From Pseudo-nitzschia pungens (lineage: Eukaryota; Bacillariophyta; Bacillariophyceae; Bacillariales; Bacillariaceae), in contig CM074759.1 in NCBI GenBank assembly GCA_037355855.1, forward strand, positions 7,874,001 to 7,938,000: a stretch of DNA of 64,000 nt. Reading direction: 5' to 3'. Position 1 is the first letter of the stretch, and each line of letters opens with the position of its first letter. Below the pieces are notes generated by a model. The model was not told where the DNA came from. It worked only from the letters and a program-made list of their open reading frames with translations, and ran no database searches. The position numbers were made by a program, and so were the translations under genes. Shown piece after piece: positions 10,701-20,410 of the stretch.

Positions 10701-13227
10701 ACGCCATCAAAATTTTCAGACGACAAGGAAGTCAAAACATGACTTTCAAGAACTTCACCAGCTTCCTCAACGATAATTATCCCTGGAGAAACTTCTGACA
10801 GGATATCACGATATTTTGCCGCCCCAGCTGTGGTGGCACCAATTATGGAGGCATCTTGAAGGATTTGCATCTCACCGACACGCGATGCCGTCTCTCTCTC
10901 GTTCGAGAGATCCTTCAGCTGCTTTACCAGCTCGCGGGTTCGGTTCCATGAAGATTCTAATACAGTCCGTTCGACCCGTTCTATGAACTCAGTCTTCTGC
11001 TGAGCGGGCATGCGCCAAAAGGCGGCAAAACCTGCAGGATCGGAATGGGCGATAAGCGCAAATGTAGGAATGTCATTGCCTTTTCTCCATTCTGTCCATA
11101 GGTAATCCTGCTTCATTTCCCTGCCGTTTTGTCCCACTCGTTGGAACCCAGGGCTTTCATTAGGAATAGACAAATAGTCATACTCGTCAGGAAAGTGGTC
11201 ACTCAATACCTCCCCGACCCCTCCATTAGGTTTGTTCCACGTAACTTTGGATTTTATTTTTTCTAAACAGAGTTCCAACTCCTCGCGAAGTCTGAATCTT
11301 TGAGCATCAATCCGCTTGATAGTTCGATTTACTTCGTCGTCAGATCGACTTTTAGACCGAGCAAGAGAGCGGAGTTGGTATTTTTCTAACTTTTCTGACT
11401 TTGTTCTTGCGCCCAACCGTACAATAGATGTCTCGCCAGCATCTAGCAGATGCTCAAGAAATTGATCCAGCGCATGGTTCGTGTAGCACACACAGAAGAT
11501 CTTTTCAGAACTGTTTTGAATTAGTATTCGCGCAAGAAGTCCACCGACTGGAAGCAATGAAGATACCAAAAAAAAATTGGACATTCAGTAATTGCATACT
11601 GAGCTAATTTCAAGCAGAAATTGAATACTCACTAAATGTCTTTCCTGTTCCGGGTGGGCCCTGTATAAGAGCAACTCGAGATGTCAAAACATGTCGCACA
11701 GCTCCGGCCTGTGAAATATCAAGTGTTGATTCTGCCACTAACTTCTCAACAGTAAGCTCCTCTACAAAGTTTTCACAAACGAAGCCGTCACGGTCTCCCA
11801 ACTCCGGAAAATGAAGTTTCCGAGGTAGATAACTCGGCATTGGTTCCGCTGGAGCTCTGGCGACAAGAAGTTCATCGTGGAAAGGGATTCCGTCCAAGTT
11901 TTGAAGCGCCTTCAAGATAGGATAATAGGCAAAAAAGGATCTCGATACCTCAACCATCTCATACCTTTTCATCATTGACAACATTTTTCTCGCCCGTTCG
12001 TTGTTCTCTTTCTGCTTTGCTTCGACGAAATCTGAGTGCAACTTGTTATTGAGCACCATTTCTTCTGAAGCTCCATTGAATGCGGCTTCGTTTTCGAAGG
12101 AAATCCCAACAACTGGACCATATGGATCGTTTAACCATTTACCTTTGTCATCACCTCGACTCACAGTAATTATTCCAGTGCGTTGAACTCTCCCTTCTGG
12201 ATCGAGAAAGGCAACAACCGACTGATAGTTCAAAACTTTGGCTCTATGCCAGTCAAGGATGGTCCTTTGCGGAGGATCAAGTTGAACCAGGAATGCATCA
12301 TAGCTTGATCTACCACCACAATCAATACCAATTATACGGGCATTTGACCACGCTCGTCTTTTCTCTGAAATACAAGTTCTCATGTGACTCATGGCATCTT
12401 CACGTAACAAGCGAAAATTCCTATCGAGCAATCGGGACACCGGATCTCGCAGGATAGAATTTTCTTCGTTTGCCAGAGGTAGATACTGTGGTACTTTGAC
12501 ACCGCAGCTCATCTGCTGGAGGAACCAAGGATATGTCGCGAAAATTTAGATGATCGTTGGTGTGACGATCGCCCGGTGGGATGCGATCGGTGACCCAACA
12601 AGCAACTTCAGACTCAACATCCATATTGTCCTGCGTCCGTTTGATTTTCTTCACGTGACTATCGCGAGCGCCCTTCTCTTTGAGCAATAGAATGGTGCCA
12701 AGCGTGTTGGCATCCTCCGTATCGCCACGCTGTACCAAGCCGTTGGCAATCGTTGCGATCGACTCGTCGTTTCTTGCCTCACCGAAAGCTTTTGAAATCA
12801 GAATGAGAAACTTGCAAATCAGATTTGTTGAATCCGAATCAATGCAAGGAAGGATATCGGGTCTCGCGAGGAAATCGATGACGCCAGGTACTAGATAGAT
12901 CAAGTGTAGATACTTCTCTCGTACTGCTCGAAACAATGGCTTGGAAGTCTGTGGATTTATCCCATGGCGTAGTAAGGGCACCAGGAGTTCCTTTACATCC
13001 AGCGCGTCATTCATGAACGAAAGAATTTCTTCCACACGCTTCGCCCCGGTCTTCCGTGTGTCTGTCACGAGATTCAGAAGTTTGGATTTGGAGTCAAAGT
13101 CCTCCATGCCTTCCAAAAAACGCTCAGCTTGATGGCGCCCTCGCATTTCTGCCTTTCCATCGTTCAGTAACTTGTTGAAGACGGCTTGCTTTCTGTTGCT
13201 GTTGTGAACTCCCCACCGACCCGACAT
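7767..13227 (-). CDS. ZNFX1: ZNFX1-type SF1 helicase with NFX1 and RZ zinc fingers (frame interrupted)
   Basis: Four exons are predicted: 13227-11633, 11547-9151, 9075-8977 and 8902-7767. The introns have 85, 75 and 74 bases, each with a GT-AG border, and the first restores GKTFIGGLLARIL across the Walker A motif. In order the product has helical ARM-like repeats, a conserved DRNFRLLRED block, SF1 motif I GPPGTGKT, motif II IIVEEAGEV, the QHRMRP block and VDNYQGEESD helicase motifs. Then come repeated C-x-C-H NFX1-type fingers, and a C-terminal RZ finger with GHWYECPNGHPYYIGECG. ZNFX1 proteins act in RNA-based immunity and small-RNA inheritance in animals; the diatom role is not known. The frame moves +1 at four places, marked separately. 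With these removed the product is 1,740 residues and the frame closes exactly. It may be a pseudogene, an allele or a mis-sequenced gene. Confidence 0.88.
8085..8115 (-). other. +1 frame transition 4 in ZNFX1
   Basis: The upstream frame encodes LVRFLWRWRKYDEPK. The downstream frame encodes LNEAPVAMTDYSAMAKNLRDEI and the RZ finger. The transition is needed to reach the recognisable C-terminus. Confidence 0.75.
8385..8419 (-). other. +1 frame transition 3 in ZNFX1
   Basis: The upstream frame carries the RING-like and helical region ending KSLKALKLL. The downstream frame carries SKQARCNKSAKACLSLEMA and further helix. A run of four A lies at 8410-8413 on the coding strand. Confidence 0.7.
10387..10408 (-). 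other. +1 frame transition 2 in ZNFX1
   Basis: The first frame gives NVVFIDHDNH; the next gives EDQQELDSF and then the conserved VDLCVEIVRYFLLQGYSPSQ. If followed, the first frame would end at a CTT-TGA-T. The join lies in a variable loop of the helicase, so the exact base is uncertain. Confidence 0.75.
12490..12510 (-). other. +1 frame transition 1 in ZNFX1
   Basis: Upstream, one frame encodes ISLVPPADELRC; downstream, the frame one base later encodes VPQYLPLANEEN and DRNFRLLRED. Both halves match the family. The new frame has a TAA about 30 bases upstream, and the old frame runs on to 12421. No GT-AG pair of suitable length fits without deleting conserved residues. Confidence 0.8.
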
Positions 13228-14131
13228 GGTGAAAATCTATGGATTCTTAAGTAGAAGGATTTGTCCCGATAGTCAGGGCATTGTGGGAAGAGGAACGGTG
13301 GAAACGAGTCAAGAATAGAGCAGGGTTTCTCGGTCTCCGCCTGGCCACAGCACAGGTGCTGCTTTCAAAGATTCTTTTCATCTTGAAGTTCTGTCTCCAC
13401 AGAAGGGTGGTACACATACCGTGTTCCGTAAAGAAGGGAAGATGCATTTGCTCATCGTGTCTAAGCGTGGGAGTACCACTCGATAGGTGAATCGAAGGTA
13501 CATGAAAACCTAATGAACACGAAACATGATGGATGATGATTTTGATTCGATTCGATTCATGCATTCTCAGGGCAAAGATACCATGCTGGTTTCTGTGTTA
13601 GTTGATTGGTTGTTGAAAATTTCATTTCCGAACATAAGCTACGGTAAGGTTTTACAGCAAATTACCAGACGTAAACGTCTGTGTACATCATGATCACCAA
13701 GGAGGAAGAGGACGATCTATCACAGAAAGTAACCTTAAACCCTAACTTACTTGTAGATGGTACAGTAAGGTTACGAATGCTAGAGATTTTTTGTGTTGGC
13801 ATCACACACGGGCTCCCCACATGATGTTTTATCAAGCACCCCATCGACTTGCGAGATTTTTGTTGAATGATAATACCGGTACGTCGGTGCGTACTAAGCA
13901 AACGTAATAAATTCCTAACGGACTTGAAGAGTTCGTTTTGGGAAACTGTTTTTCTTGTTGAATTTTCGTGTCGAGATCGGGACACATTCTTCTATCATTG
14001 ATTGAGTGATTCCCGGAATTACGAGTAAGGTTACCGTACATATTACGTTGTACTACGAAGTACGTAGTAATCTTTAGGTTACTTGTACTCGTAAACTCGT
14101 AACTTAAGATCTTACTCGTAAGATCTAATAA
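13228..14131. other. Spacer between ZNFX1 and the retroelement
   Basis: This contains the ZNFX1 promoter side and the left flank of the retrotransposon. TAAGGTTACG-type motifs occur near 13767 and 14027, with inverted GTAACCTTA near 13729. The last bases before the element are TCTAATAA. No gene is recognised. Confidence 0.5.
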
Positions 14132-14470
14132 TGTTGGGCAAGACACAGGTCACCGCAACGGCAGGATGCGGGTGGGGGACACGCCCGCACCTCCACGCGC
14201 ACCACCTGTGAACTTGCCGCGCGCGCCGTGACGAGCACTACGACGTATGTGAGGAAGGTCCCAATGGTAGGTAGGTAAGTGTCACGAGAGGGCCGACAGC
14301 GCGCGTACTGTAGACGGGCACAATGCGGTGCCCGCACAAGGGACGCAGCCGCTACCGGGCACGGAGGTGCGGGACGATGCCTTCCCCATCTGCTCACCTC
14401 ATTGTCCCTTGGCCAACACCAAGCCGACGACAATGAGGAGTGCTGTTCCCTGTGGGAGCGGATCAACAAA
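14132..14470 (+). repeat. Split direct repeat A1
   Basis: The left terminus starts TGTTGGGCAAGACACAGG. It repeats at 23668-24006 with one difference. It probably includes the promoter for the genomic RNA. Confidence 0.95.
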
Positions 14471-15120
14471 CCTATTCCTTTCTCCCCAGCCATACACCTC
14501 CACACAATACACACCAATACCAACACCACCCACGCCCACACGCTGGCTACCCCAGCACGCTGGCTACCCCAGCCCCCGATCCAGCCGATCACGATCCTGC
14601 CGATCAACCCCGGACCACACCGTGCCCCCCTGCTGGCTACCCCAGCACACTAACCACCCCAACACCACCCCGATCCTGTCGATCACGATCCTGTCGATCA
14701 CTCCCACCCCGTCGCCAACACCACGCGACTCCCGTCGCCAACACCACGCGACTCCCCACTGGTTGGCTACCCCATCCATACTCCCGCCACCCGGTCCCGC
14801 CGACCACCCGCCCCGGACTACCCGCCCCGCCAACCAAAAAAACGCGGTTTTCCCCTATCCCCTACACCGAGATACCCCCGCGCGCCAGCCCCAAACTTTT
14901 GACACCAACCCTGACACCACCCCTCGCCAACCAGAGCGATCGAACCGTTGACACATCCCCTAGCGATCGAACCGTTGACACATTCCCTCGCCAGCCCCTC
15001 CCTGACACTTACCCTCGCCACTCCACAACTTCCCACCCAACCCCTCCCCTGCGCATCCACTCCCCCACTCTCACAAACCCGATCTCATTCAACCACACAA
15101 ACAAGTCCCGAACATACACC
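14471..15120 (+). other. 5' internal leader of the retroelement
   Basis: C-rich sequence with imperfect short repeats such as CTACCCCAGCACGCTGG, GATCCTGTCGATCAC and GCGATCGAACCGTTGACACA. Long open frames cross it only because it has few stops. It is probably an untranslated leader or packaging region. Confidence 0.5.
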
Positions 15121-15507
15121 ATGCCCCCCATCCCGGAACTCGCCCAGCTCCAGATGCGTTGCCTATCTTCCGGCTTCCTGAATTTCTCCGACGCCCCACC
15201 GACCAACCGCAACACCACCGACAATACCCGCAAATCATTCCTCCTCTCCCTCGGAAAAGCAGCAAACGTCGCCCACCGTTCCAACTTGTTGAACACCCTA
15301 CACCCCAGGTACGCATACCTCGACGAACACCATGTCCTCCAGTGTATCCACTCCCTCGTCGCGTGGACGGCCAACGACGACACCCTTCACTACGTTGGCA
15401 TTCCGTCCGACTCCATCCAATCCGACACCCTCGTCGCCATTCCCCCGTCCTCCTTCCACACAAGCTTCCTTGGTATTGCCCCCCATACCTCCGCCGCACT
15501 TTTCTGA
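15121..15507 (+). CDS. Small retroelement ORF upstream of Gag
   Basis: The frame from ATG 15121 gives 128 residues starting MPPIPELAQLQMRCLSSGF. It ends 36 bases before the Gag start. No known domain is visible. It has a folded-looking composition, with a LLSLGKAANVAHRSNLLNTL helix and several aromatic residues, rather than the low complexity of the leader. The frame stays open far upstream, but the ATG follows a CACC context and coding quality begins here. It may be a separate small structural protein or part of a Gag region split by a stop. Confidence 0.55.
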   Translation: MPPIPELAQLQMRCLSSGFLNFSDAPPTNRNTTDNTRKSFLLSLGKAANVAHRSNLLNTLHPRYAYLDEHHVLQCIHSLVAWTANDDTLHYVGIPSDSIQSDTLVAIPPSSFHTSFLGIAPHTSAALF

Positions 15508-15543
15508 ACCTGGAACGATACAGCCCACCTCCCCGACAGTTTC

Positions 15544-17451
15544 ATGAGCGCCGCCGACCCTAAGACACAGGTCGGTCCCACCAACCTCGGCCACGACGGT
15601 TCGGCTGCCACCACCCCCCAGTTCGTCCTCCTACCTACGATGTGGCCCGCCACACTCGCCATCCCCACAGGCACCCGTCTCGGCGAACCCCTCCCTCCCA
15701 ACACCTACGACGAAGGATTCACTACTTGGTGGAAAGCCCTGTGTTTCCTCCACACCAAGAACTCCGGCCACAGCCTCCACACCCACCACCAACTCTTCCA
15801 CAAAGAAAATTGGACCAAAGAAGGACAAAGCGGCCACACCATCCTCACCCAACTCCCACAGAACGACCTCAACCCACTCCCGACCCGCCTACAACCTTCC
15901 AACCCTACCCCCTCCTGTGTGGACGCCTCCCAACCACTAATACTCGGAATCCGCCTCGCCCGCCTACGCGACCTCTGCTCTGCCCTACCCCTGGCTACCC
16001 CTGCCACCGGCAACCCCGAGACCCCACGCACCGACCCTCCCCCACCGGGACAATTTACCCACGCCGACATGCGCACACTCCTCACCGAGGTTGTCCGCAC
16101 TACAGGCACATCCCCGTCCACCGCGCGCAGCGATGACGACCGCACCACCCTCACTCGACCGGCACTCTCCTGGAGTGCAGCCCTTGCCCGGATCGAGGGG
16201 GAGGGCGCCACGCTCACCGTACGCCACGCCACACTCTACCCTACCATTATCGAAATCTTCAACAACAAAAACGTTTCCCAACAGGTCGAGATCTTCAACG
16301 GCGAGCTCTCCCGCATGCAAACCAAATGTCACACCGAGAACACCCTTACCTACAACCGCATCACCCGCGGCATGTTCGACCGCACCCTCCTCAAAGTCAT
16401 CACTAACTTCATCGTCATCTCCTCCCCGCTTGGAGACAATGTCGACTGCCTCGATACCGCATTCTCGATTTTCAATCTCCTTCGCGTTCCCCCGAACAGC
16501 AACTCCTTTAAGTCCCGGACCCAATCGGTCCGCTCCTACGAATCCGAGGCGCTCCACGAAGAAAACTCCCGTCGACGCACCCGTTCTACCAACACTACCC
16601 TCTTCATCGACGGCTCCCAAACCCACCCTAACGATGAGATTTATGCCGGCCACAACCTCCTCCTCTTCCTCCGCACCCTCTCCAAAGACGCCGAACAAAG
16701 TGTTCTGTACAAAGGCATCGAACAACTCCTCAACACTATGACCGCACCACGCACATCGGCGTGGCTCGAACGCACGGTCCAGACCCAACCCCACCTCCGA
16801 CACAGCATGATCACCATGCTCCAGGAAGGTATGGTCGCCGTCCTCGTCCTTGCACAAATCCCGGAAGTCCTTACCCACGTCTCCACCGATGCCCCATTGC
16901 CCTCCAAGGGCTACGTCAGTGCTCGCGACAATTTCAACGCCCTCAACCAACTCATTGAACAGGCAACATACGGCCAGCACCTCAATACTTTCTCTACCCC
17001 TCCCGCGACTTTCTTCTGGTGGGAAAACCACAGACGCGTCGCCGACCGCGCCCGCTCCCGGTCCTCCCACGAGCCCGACAACCCCCGCGACAGCAAGAAA
17101 CCTCGCCATACCCCGTCCGGCACCACCGGCCCCCAACGCGCCGACCACTCCCGCACCCCCTCGCCAACCGACGACAAAGACAAAGCCCGTGGCCTCTTCA
17201 CCCTCACCTCGGGTACCTCCCGCCCCCGCTACGACGAACCTTTCGGCAAGAAAGGCACCCGCCTCTGCATGAGCGCTAGCTTTGTGGGCTTCCAGTGCAC
17301 ATACGGTGACTCCTGCAAGTTCTTCCACGCGCACACTTGGAAAGGACTCTCCGCTGCCGACAAGGAAAAGGCCAAGCAGTATGTCACCAAGCATGCCGTC
17401 GTCGCTTTTGCCCCCAACAGCGGCGCCCCTTCCGACTCCGACCGAGGTTAG
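15544..17451 (+). CDS. Gag-like protein with CCCH zinc finger
   Basis: This frame encodes 635 residues. It starts MSAADPKTQVGPTNLGHDG and ends shortly after a Cys/His finger. The finger is C-x9-C-x5-C-x3-H within LCMSASFVGFQCTYGDSC and following KFFHAH, near residues 574-595. Just before it is a long Ser/Arg/Pro-rich, probably disordered, RNA-binding segment. The central part is mostly helical and has no recognised enzymatic motif. Position, size and the finger fit the nucleocapsid/Gag protein of DIRS-order elements. CCCH rather than CCHC fingers are unusual for retroviral-type Gag. It lies 76 bases upstream of the RT gene. Confidence 0.8.
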   Translation: MSAADPKTQVGPTNLGHDGSAATTPQFVLLPTMWPATLAIPTGTRLGEPLPPNTYDEGFTTWWKALCFLHTKNSGHSLHTHHQLFHKENWTKEGQSGHTILTQLPQNDLNPLPTRLQPSNPTPSCVDASQPLILGIRLARLRDLCSALPLATPATGNPETPRTDPPPPGQFTHADMRTLLTEVVRTTGTSPSTARSDDDRTTLTRPALSWSAALARIEGEGATLTVRHATLYPTIIEIFNNKNVSQQVEIFNGELSRMQTKCHTENTLTYNRITRGMFDRTLLKVITNFIVISSPLGDNVDCLDTAFSIFNLLRVPPNSNSFKSRTQSVRSYESEALHEENSRRRTRSTNTTLFIDGSQTHPNDEIYAGHNLLLFLRTLSKDAEQSVLYKGIEQLLNTMTAPRTSAWLERTVQTQPHLRHSMITMLQEGMVAVLVLAQIPEVLTHVSTDAPLPSKGYVSARDNFNALNQLIEQATYGQHLNTFSTPPATFFWWENHRRVADRARSRSSHEPDNPRDSKKPRHTPSGTTGPQRADHSRTPSPTDDKDKARGLFTLTSGTSRPRYDEPFGKKGTRLCMSASFVGFQCTYGDSCKFFHAHTWKGLSAADKEKAKQYVTKHAVVAFAPNSGAPSDSDRG

Positions 17452-17527
17452 TCCTCCCTCCCCTCTCCTCGTCCCCGCCCTTTTTGCCCTTCCTTTAACC
17501 CGTAATCCCATATGTTAACCCTTTACT

Positions 17528-20410
17528 ATGCCCACTCCCTCTCTACCTCTCGCTTTAGACTACGTCAACTATCTCCCGATCTATACCCCCTACACTCCCA
17601 GCCACCCTGTCCCCCCCTTTGTCCCTCTGTCCGCAACGAGAACCACCACTCCTCCCCCTGCCCCCTCGGCCGACCCCCCCGAGTCCCCTTGCCTGTACCC
17701 CGGCATCCTCCCTGATCCTCCCACCGTCCCCGCCGGCAAGCGCAACACCCCTACACCACCGCAAGCGATTCTCTCCCCTCTCCCAACGCGCGACCTTAGC
17801 CCCTCGGAACTCGCGTCGTGGGGGACCACTCTCCACCCTGCAGTCCACGGCGTCCTCCACAACACCCACGGTAAGCCCCACGCTAACATTTCGTTTCTCG
17901 GCGACATCCGCCTCCGCCACATCGTCCCCTTTCTCCATGATTCCCCCTTCCTCTCTCCCTCCGCTCGCGCCGCCTGGGACCGCGCCTACCCCCCCGCCCG
18001 CCTTTACCGCACACTCCACGACACCTACTTCCACCTCGACTCCTCTTCCATCCGGGGTTACCAGTCGTACACCGACTTCCGCTCCGAAACCACCCTCAAC
18101 ACTGACCGGATCCGACGCTCCTCGGCCGCCCTTCTCCACTGCCAGATGAACGTCCCCCGCCTCGTCCGCTACCTCGCCGGCCCGCACCTCGCGGTCCATC
18201 GAGACGTCCCCACCATTATGCGCCGCCTTCGCCTGGGGGTGAGTGCCCCCATCCGCCGGGAGGTTCGCCGCATTTTCACCACGGGGGCCCCACGCCTCTG
18301 CCGTGGCCGGTCCACCGACAGCAATTTCTGGACCTACTACCGCTATGGCAACCATGCCTCGGCTGCCGAAGACCCATCCGAACTTATGAAAGTCCTCTGC
18401 AAGGACTACCGCCGCGGCAACACCATCCTTGTGGACCCTCGTTTCTATCTGTTTATCCCCAACCTCCACTTCACTCCACTCGGCATCGCCGACCGCAACA
18501 ACCCCTGGAAGAAGTCTCGCCAAATCTTCGACGCTTCTTTTCGCCCCGCCGTCGACTCCATGTGTATCAACGACTGGACGAACAAGACCAACGAGCCCGA
18601 TGTCACGTTCCCTGGCTCTTTCCAGCGGTTCCTCGTTCACGTTTGGAACATGCGCATCTCCTTCCCGCGCTCCGCAATCCTCATCATCGACAACGACGTC
18701 TGCAACGCCTTCCGCCTCTGCAAACTCAACCCCGAGGTCGTCCCCATGCACGCCTACCAAGCGTGCGGCTACCTCGGTTTCGCCACCGGGCAGTCCTTCG
18801 GCGGTTGTTTCTGTCCGTCCAACTGGGACCCTCTCTCCCAGGCACGAATCCAACAGGCCCAGTACTTGTGGCGCCACGAGCCCGACGACACTCTCCGCCG
18901 TGCGTCCCGCTACGTTGCCCGCATGCGCCTCAGCCCCGAGATCCCCCCCTCGGAGCACCACACGATTGCCCAGGCAAACCTCGACACCCTCAACCACGGC
19001 GTCTTTGAGGACCGCGAGTGCCCGATCCCGGGCCGCCCGCGGGTCCGCCTGGCCCCTGCTATGCCAATGCAGGTCGATGACCTCTTCACGGCGGACGTCC
19101 GCGCCACCATCCGCCTGACTTCCGCCGCTAGCATTGTCGCCCTTGAAGACGTCTTCGGCCCGGACCATCCCTGCCAAGAACAGATTCTGTCCCAGGATAA
19201 ACTTGATCTGGCCTACACCGAGGAACGCCTCCTCGTAGGCTTCCTCGTCAATACGCGCACCATGACGGTGCGCCTGTCCCCCCGTCGTCGGGACAAGATA
19301 GTCTCCTACCTTGAGCGGGAACATTGGCTTACCCCTGGTAAGCAAGCGACTATCCGCGACTTGGCCACCCTCTTGGGTCTCCTCGGCGACGGCTTCCAAC
19401 ACTACCCCTGGGGCCTCGCTCACCTCCTGGTCTTCCGGGACATCCTCCGCTCCTGCATCGCCCAGGGATACCACCGAGCCAAACGTCTCGTCAAGCGCCG
19501 TCCGCTCCCCCCCCACTACAGTTCGATGCCCTCTGACCTCCAAAGTCGCTTCACTTGGCTCCACCAGACCGAACAGGCGGCTTTCATCTGGCGCAACCGT
19601 GCAACGGTCCCGATCCCCGCTACTACCATCCCGACCCTCCGCGCACTTTACCAGTACCTGAAGGGGCCCGGCCTGTGTTCCACCCCTATTGGGCACCTCA
19701 TCCCTCGGTGTTTTGCGCTGGACCACAACACCACCGACGCTTCTCATACCGGCATTGGCGCCGTCCTTCCCGCCCCCCGGGTGTTCTGCTTCCTCCCATA
19801 CTCCGCTGCTCTCCACGCGCGAACCCAGCTTCCCAACACGCATCCGGACTACGTCCACATCAACACCCTTGAGTTCCTAGGGGTCTTCTTGTGTTTCCTC
19901 ATTGGTCAACTCTGGACCTCCGACCGGCCTCACGCATTCCCCCCGGCCCCGGTTCTCCGTTCGTCCTGCGACAACAAGGCCGCCATCGCTTGGTGGATGA
20001 AATCCTCCACCAAGTCCACCCTCGGCCGGAGCGCTATCCTCCTTGCCGCGACATACCGCAAGGACTCCCCCCTTGGCAGCGTCGTGGATTACATCCCCGG
20101 GTCGGACAACACTCTTGCTGATGCTGTCTCTCGTCCCCACGAACTTTTCACCCCCCACAATTACTCATACTTCTCCCTCCCCTATCCCACTCTTCTCCAC
20201 CAGATTTGCACTCAGCACGCGCGATTCGCGTCCTGGACTGCTTTCCTCCCAAGTCCCGAGCTTGTCTCTCTTCTGGGTTCGACGCTGTCCTCCGACTACG
20301 CAACGGCTCCCCCCACAACCCTAAAGAAGCCCGGACTGTTCTTACCCGCCGCCTCCATTTTCTCTGGTGGTGTACCCACCTCGGTATCTTCCCAGCACTG
20401 TTTCCTGTGA
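17528..20410 (+). CDS. Reverse transcriptase-RNase H
   Basis: The protein has 960 residues. The palm-like region includes SAILIIDNDVCNAFRLCKL near residue 385 and GFATGQSFGG near residue 418. A VDD catalytic motif lies in PMQVDDLFTADVR near residue 514; Val-Asp-Asp replaces the usual YxDD. RNase H follows, with TDASHTGIGA near 735, NTLEF near 780, CDNKAAIAWW near 813 and GSDNTLADAVSR near 858. These supply the expected Asp, Glu, Asp and Asp. There is no aspartic protease or DDE integrase, as expected for the DIRS order. The 3' end overlaps the recombinase frame by about 200 bases in the -1 frame. Confidence 0.93.
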   Translation: MPTPSLPLALDYVNYLPIYTPYTPSHPVPPFVPLSATRTTTPPPAPSADPPESPCLYPGILPDPPTVPAGKRNTPTPPQAILSPLPTRDLSPSELASWGTTLHPAVHGVLHNTHGKPHANISFLGDIRLRHIVPFLHDSPFLSPSARAAWDRAYPPARLYRTLHDTYFHLDSSSIRGYQSYTDFRSETTLNTDRIRRSSAALLHCQMNVPRLVRYLAGPHLAVHRDVPTIMRRLRLGVSAPIRREVRRIFTTGAPRLCRGRSTDSNFWTYYRYGNHASAAEDPSELMKVLCKDYRRGNTILVDPRFYLFIPNLHFTPLGIADRNNPWKKSRQIFDASFRPAVDSMCINDWTNKTNEPDVTFPGSFQRFLVHVWNMRISFPRSAILIIDNDVCNAFRLCKLNPEVVPMHAYQACGYLGFATGQSFGGCFCPSNWDPLSQARIQQAQYLWRHEPDDTLRRASRYVARMRLSPEIPPSEHHTIAQANLDTLNHGVFEDRECPIPGRPRVRLAPAMPMQVDDLFTADVRATIRLTSAASIVALEDVFGPDHPCQEQILSQDKLDLAYTEERLLVGFLVNTRTMTVRLSPRRRDKIVSYLEREHWLTPGKQATIRDLATLLGLLGDGFQHYPWGLAHLLVFRDILRSCIAQGYHRAKRLVKRRPLPPHYSSMPSDLQSRFTWLHQTEQAAFIWRNRATVPIPATTIPTLRALYQYLKGPGLCSTPIGHLIPRCFALDHNTTDASHTGIGAVLPAPRVFCFLPYSAALHARTQLPNTHPDYVHINTLEFLGVFLCFLIGQLWTSDRPHAFPPAPVLRSSCDNKAAIAWWMKSSTKSTLGRSAILLAATYRKDSPLGSVVDYIPGSDNTLADAVSRPHELFTPHNYSYFSLPYPTLLHQICTQHARFASWTAFLPSPELVSLLGSTLSSDYATAPPTTLKKPGLFLPAASIFSGGVPTSVSSQHCFL

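Noticed and set aside
11548..11632. Frame change near the Walker A motif as a further frameshift
   Set aside because: A GT-AG intron of 85 bases explains it and restores GKTFIGGLLARIL.
14440..15120. Upstream extension of the first retroelement ORF
   Set aside because: Pro/Thr low-complexity from short leader repeats; coding quality starts at the ATG at 15121.
17555..19858. 767-codon minus-strand frame inside the reverse transcriptase
   Set aside because: Stop-poor because of GC-rich codon use; the plus frame has RT and RNase H motifs.
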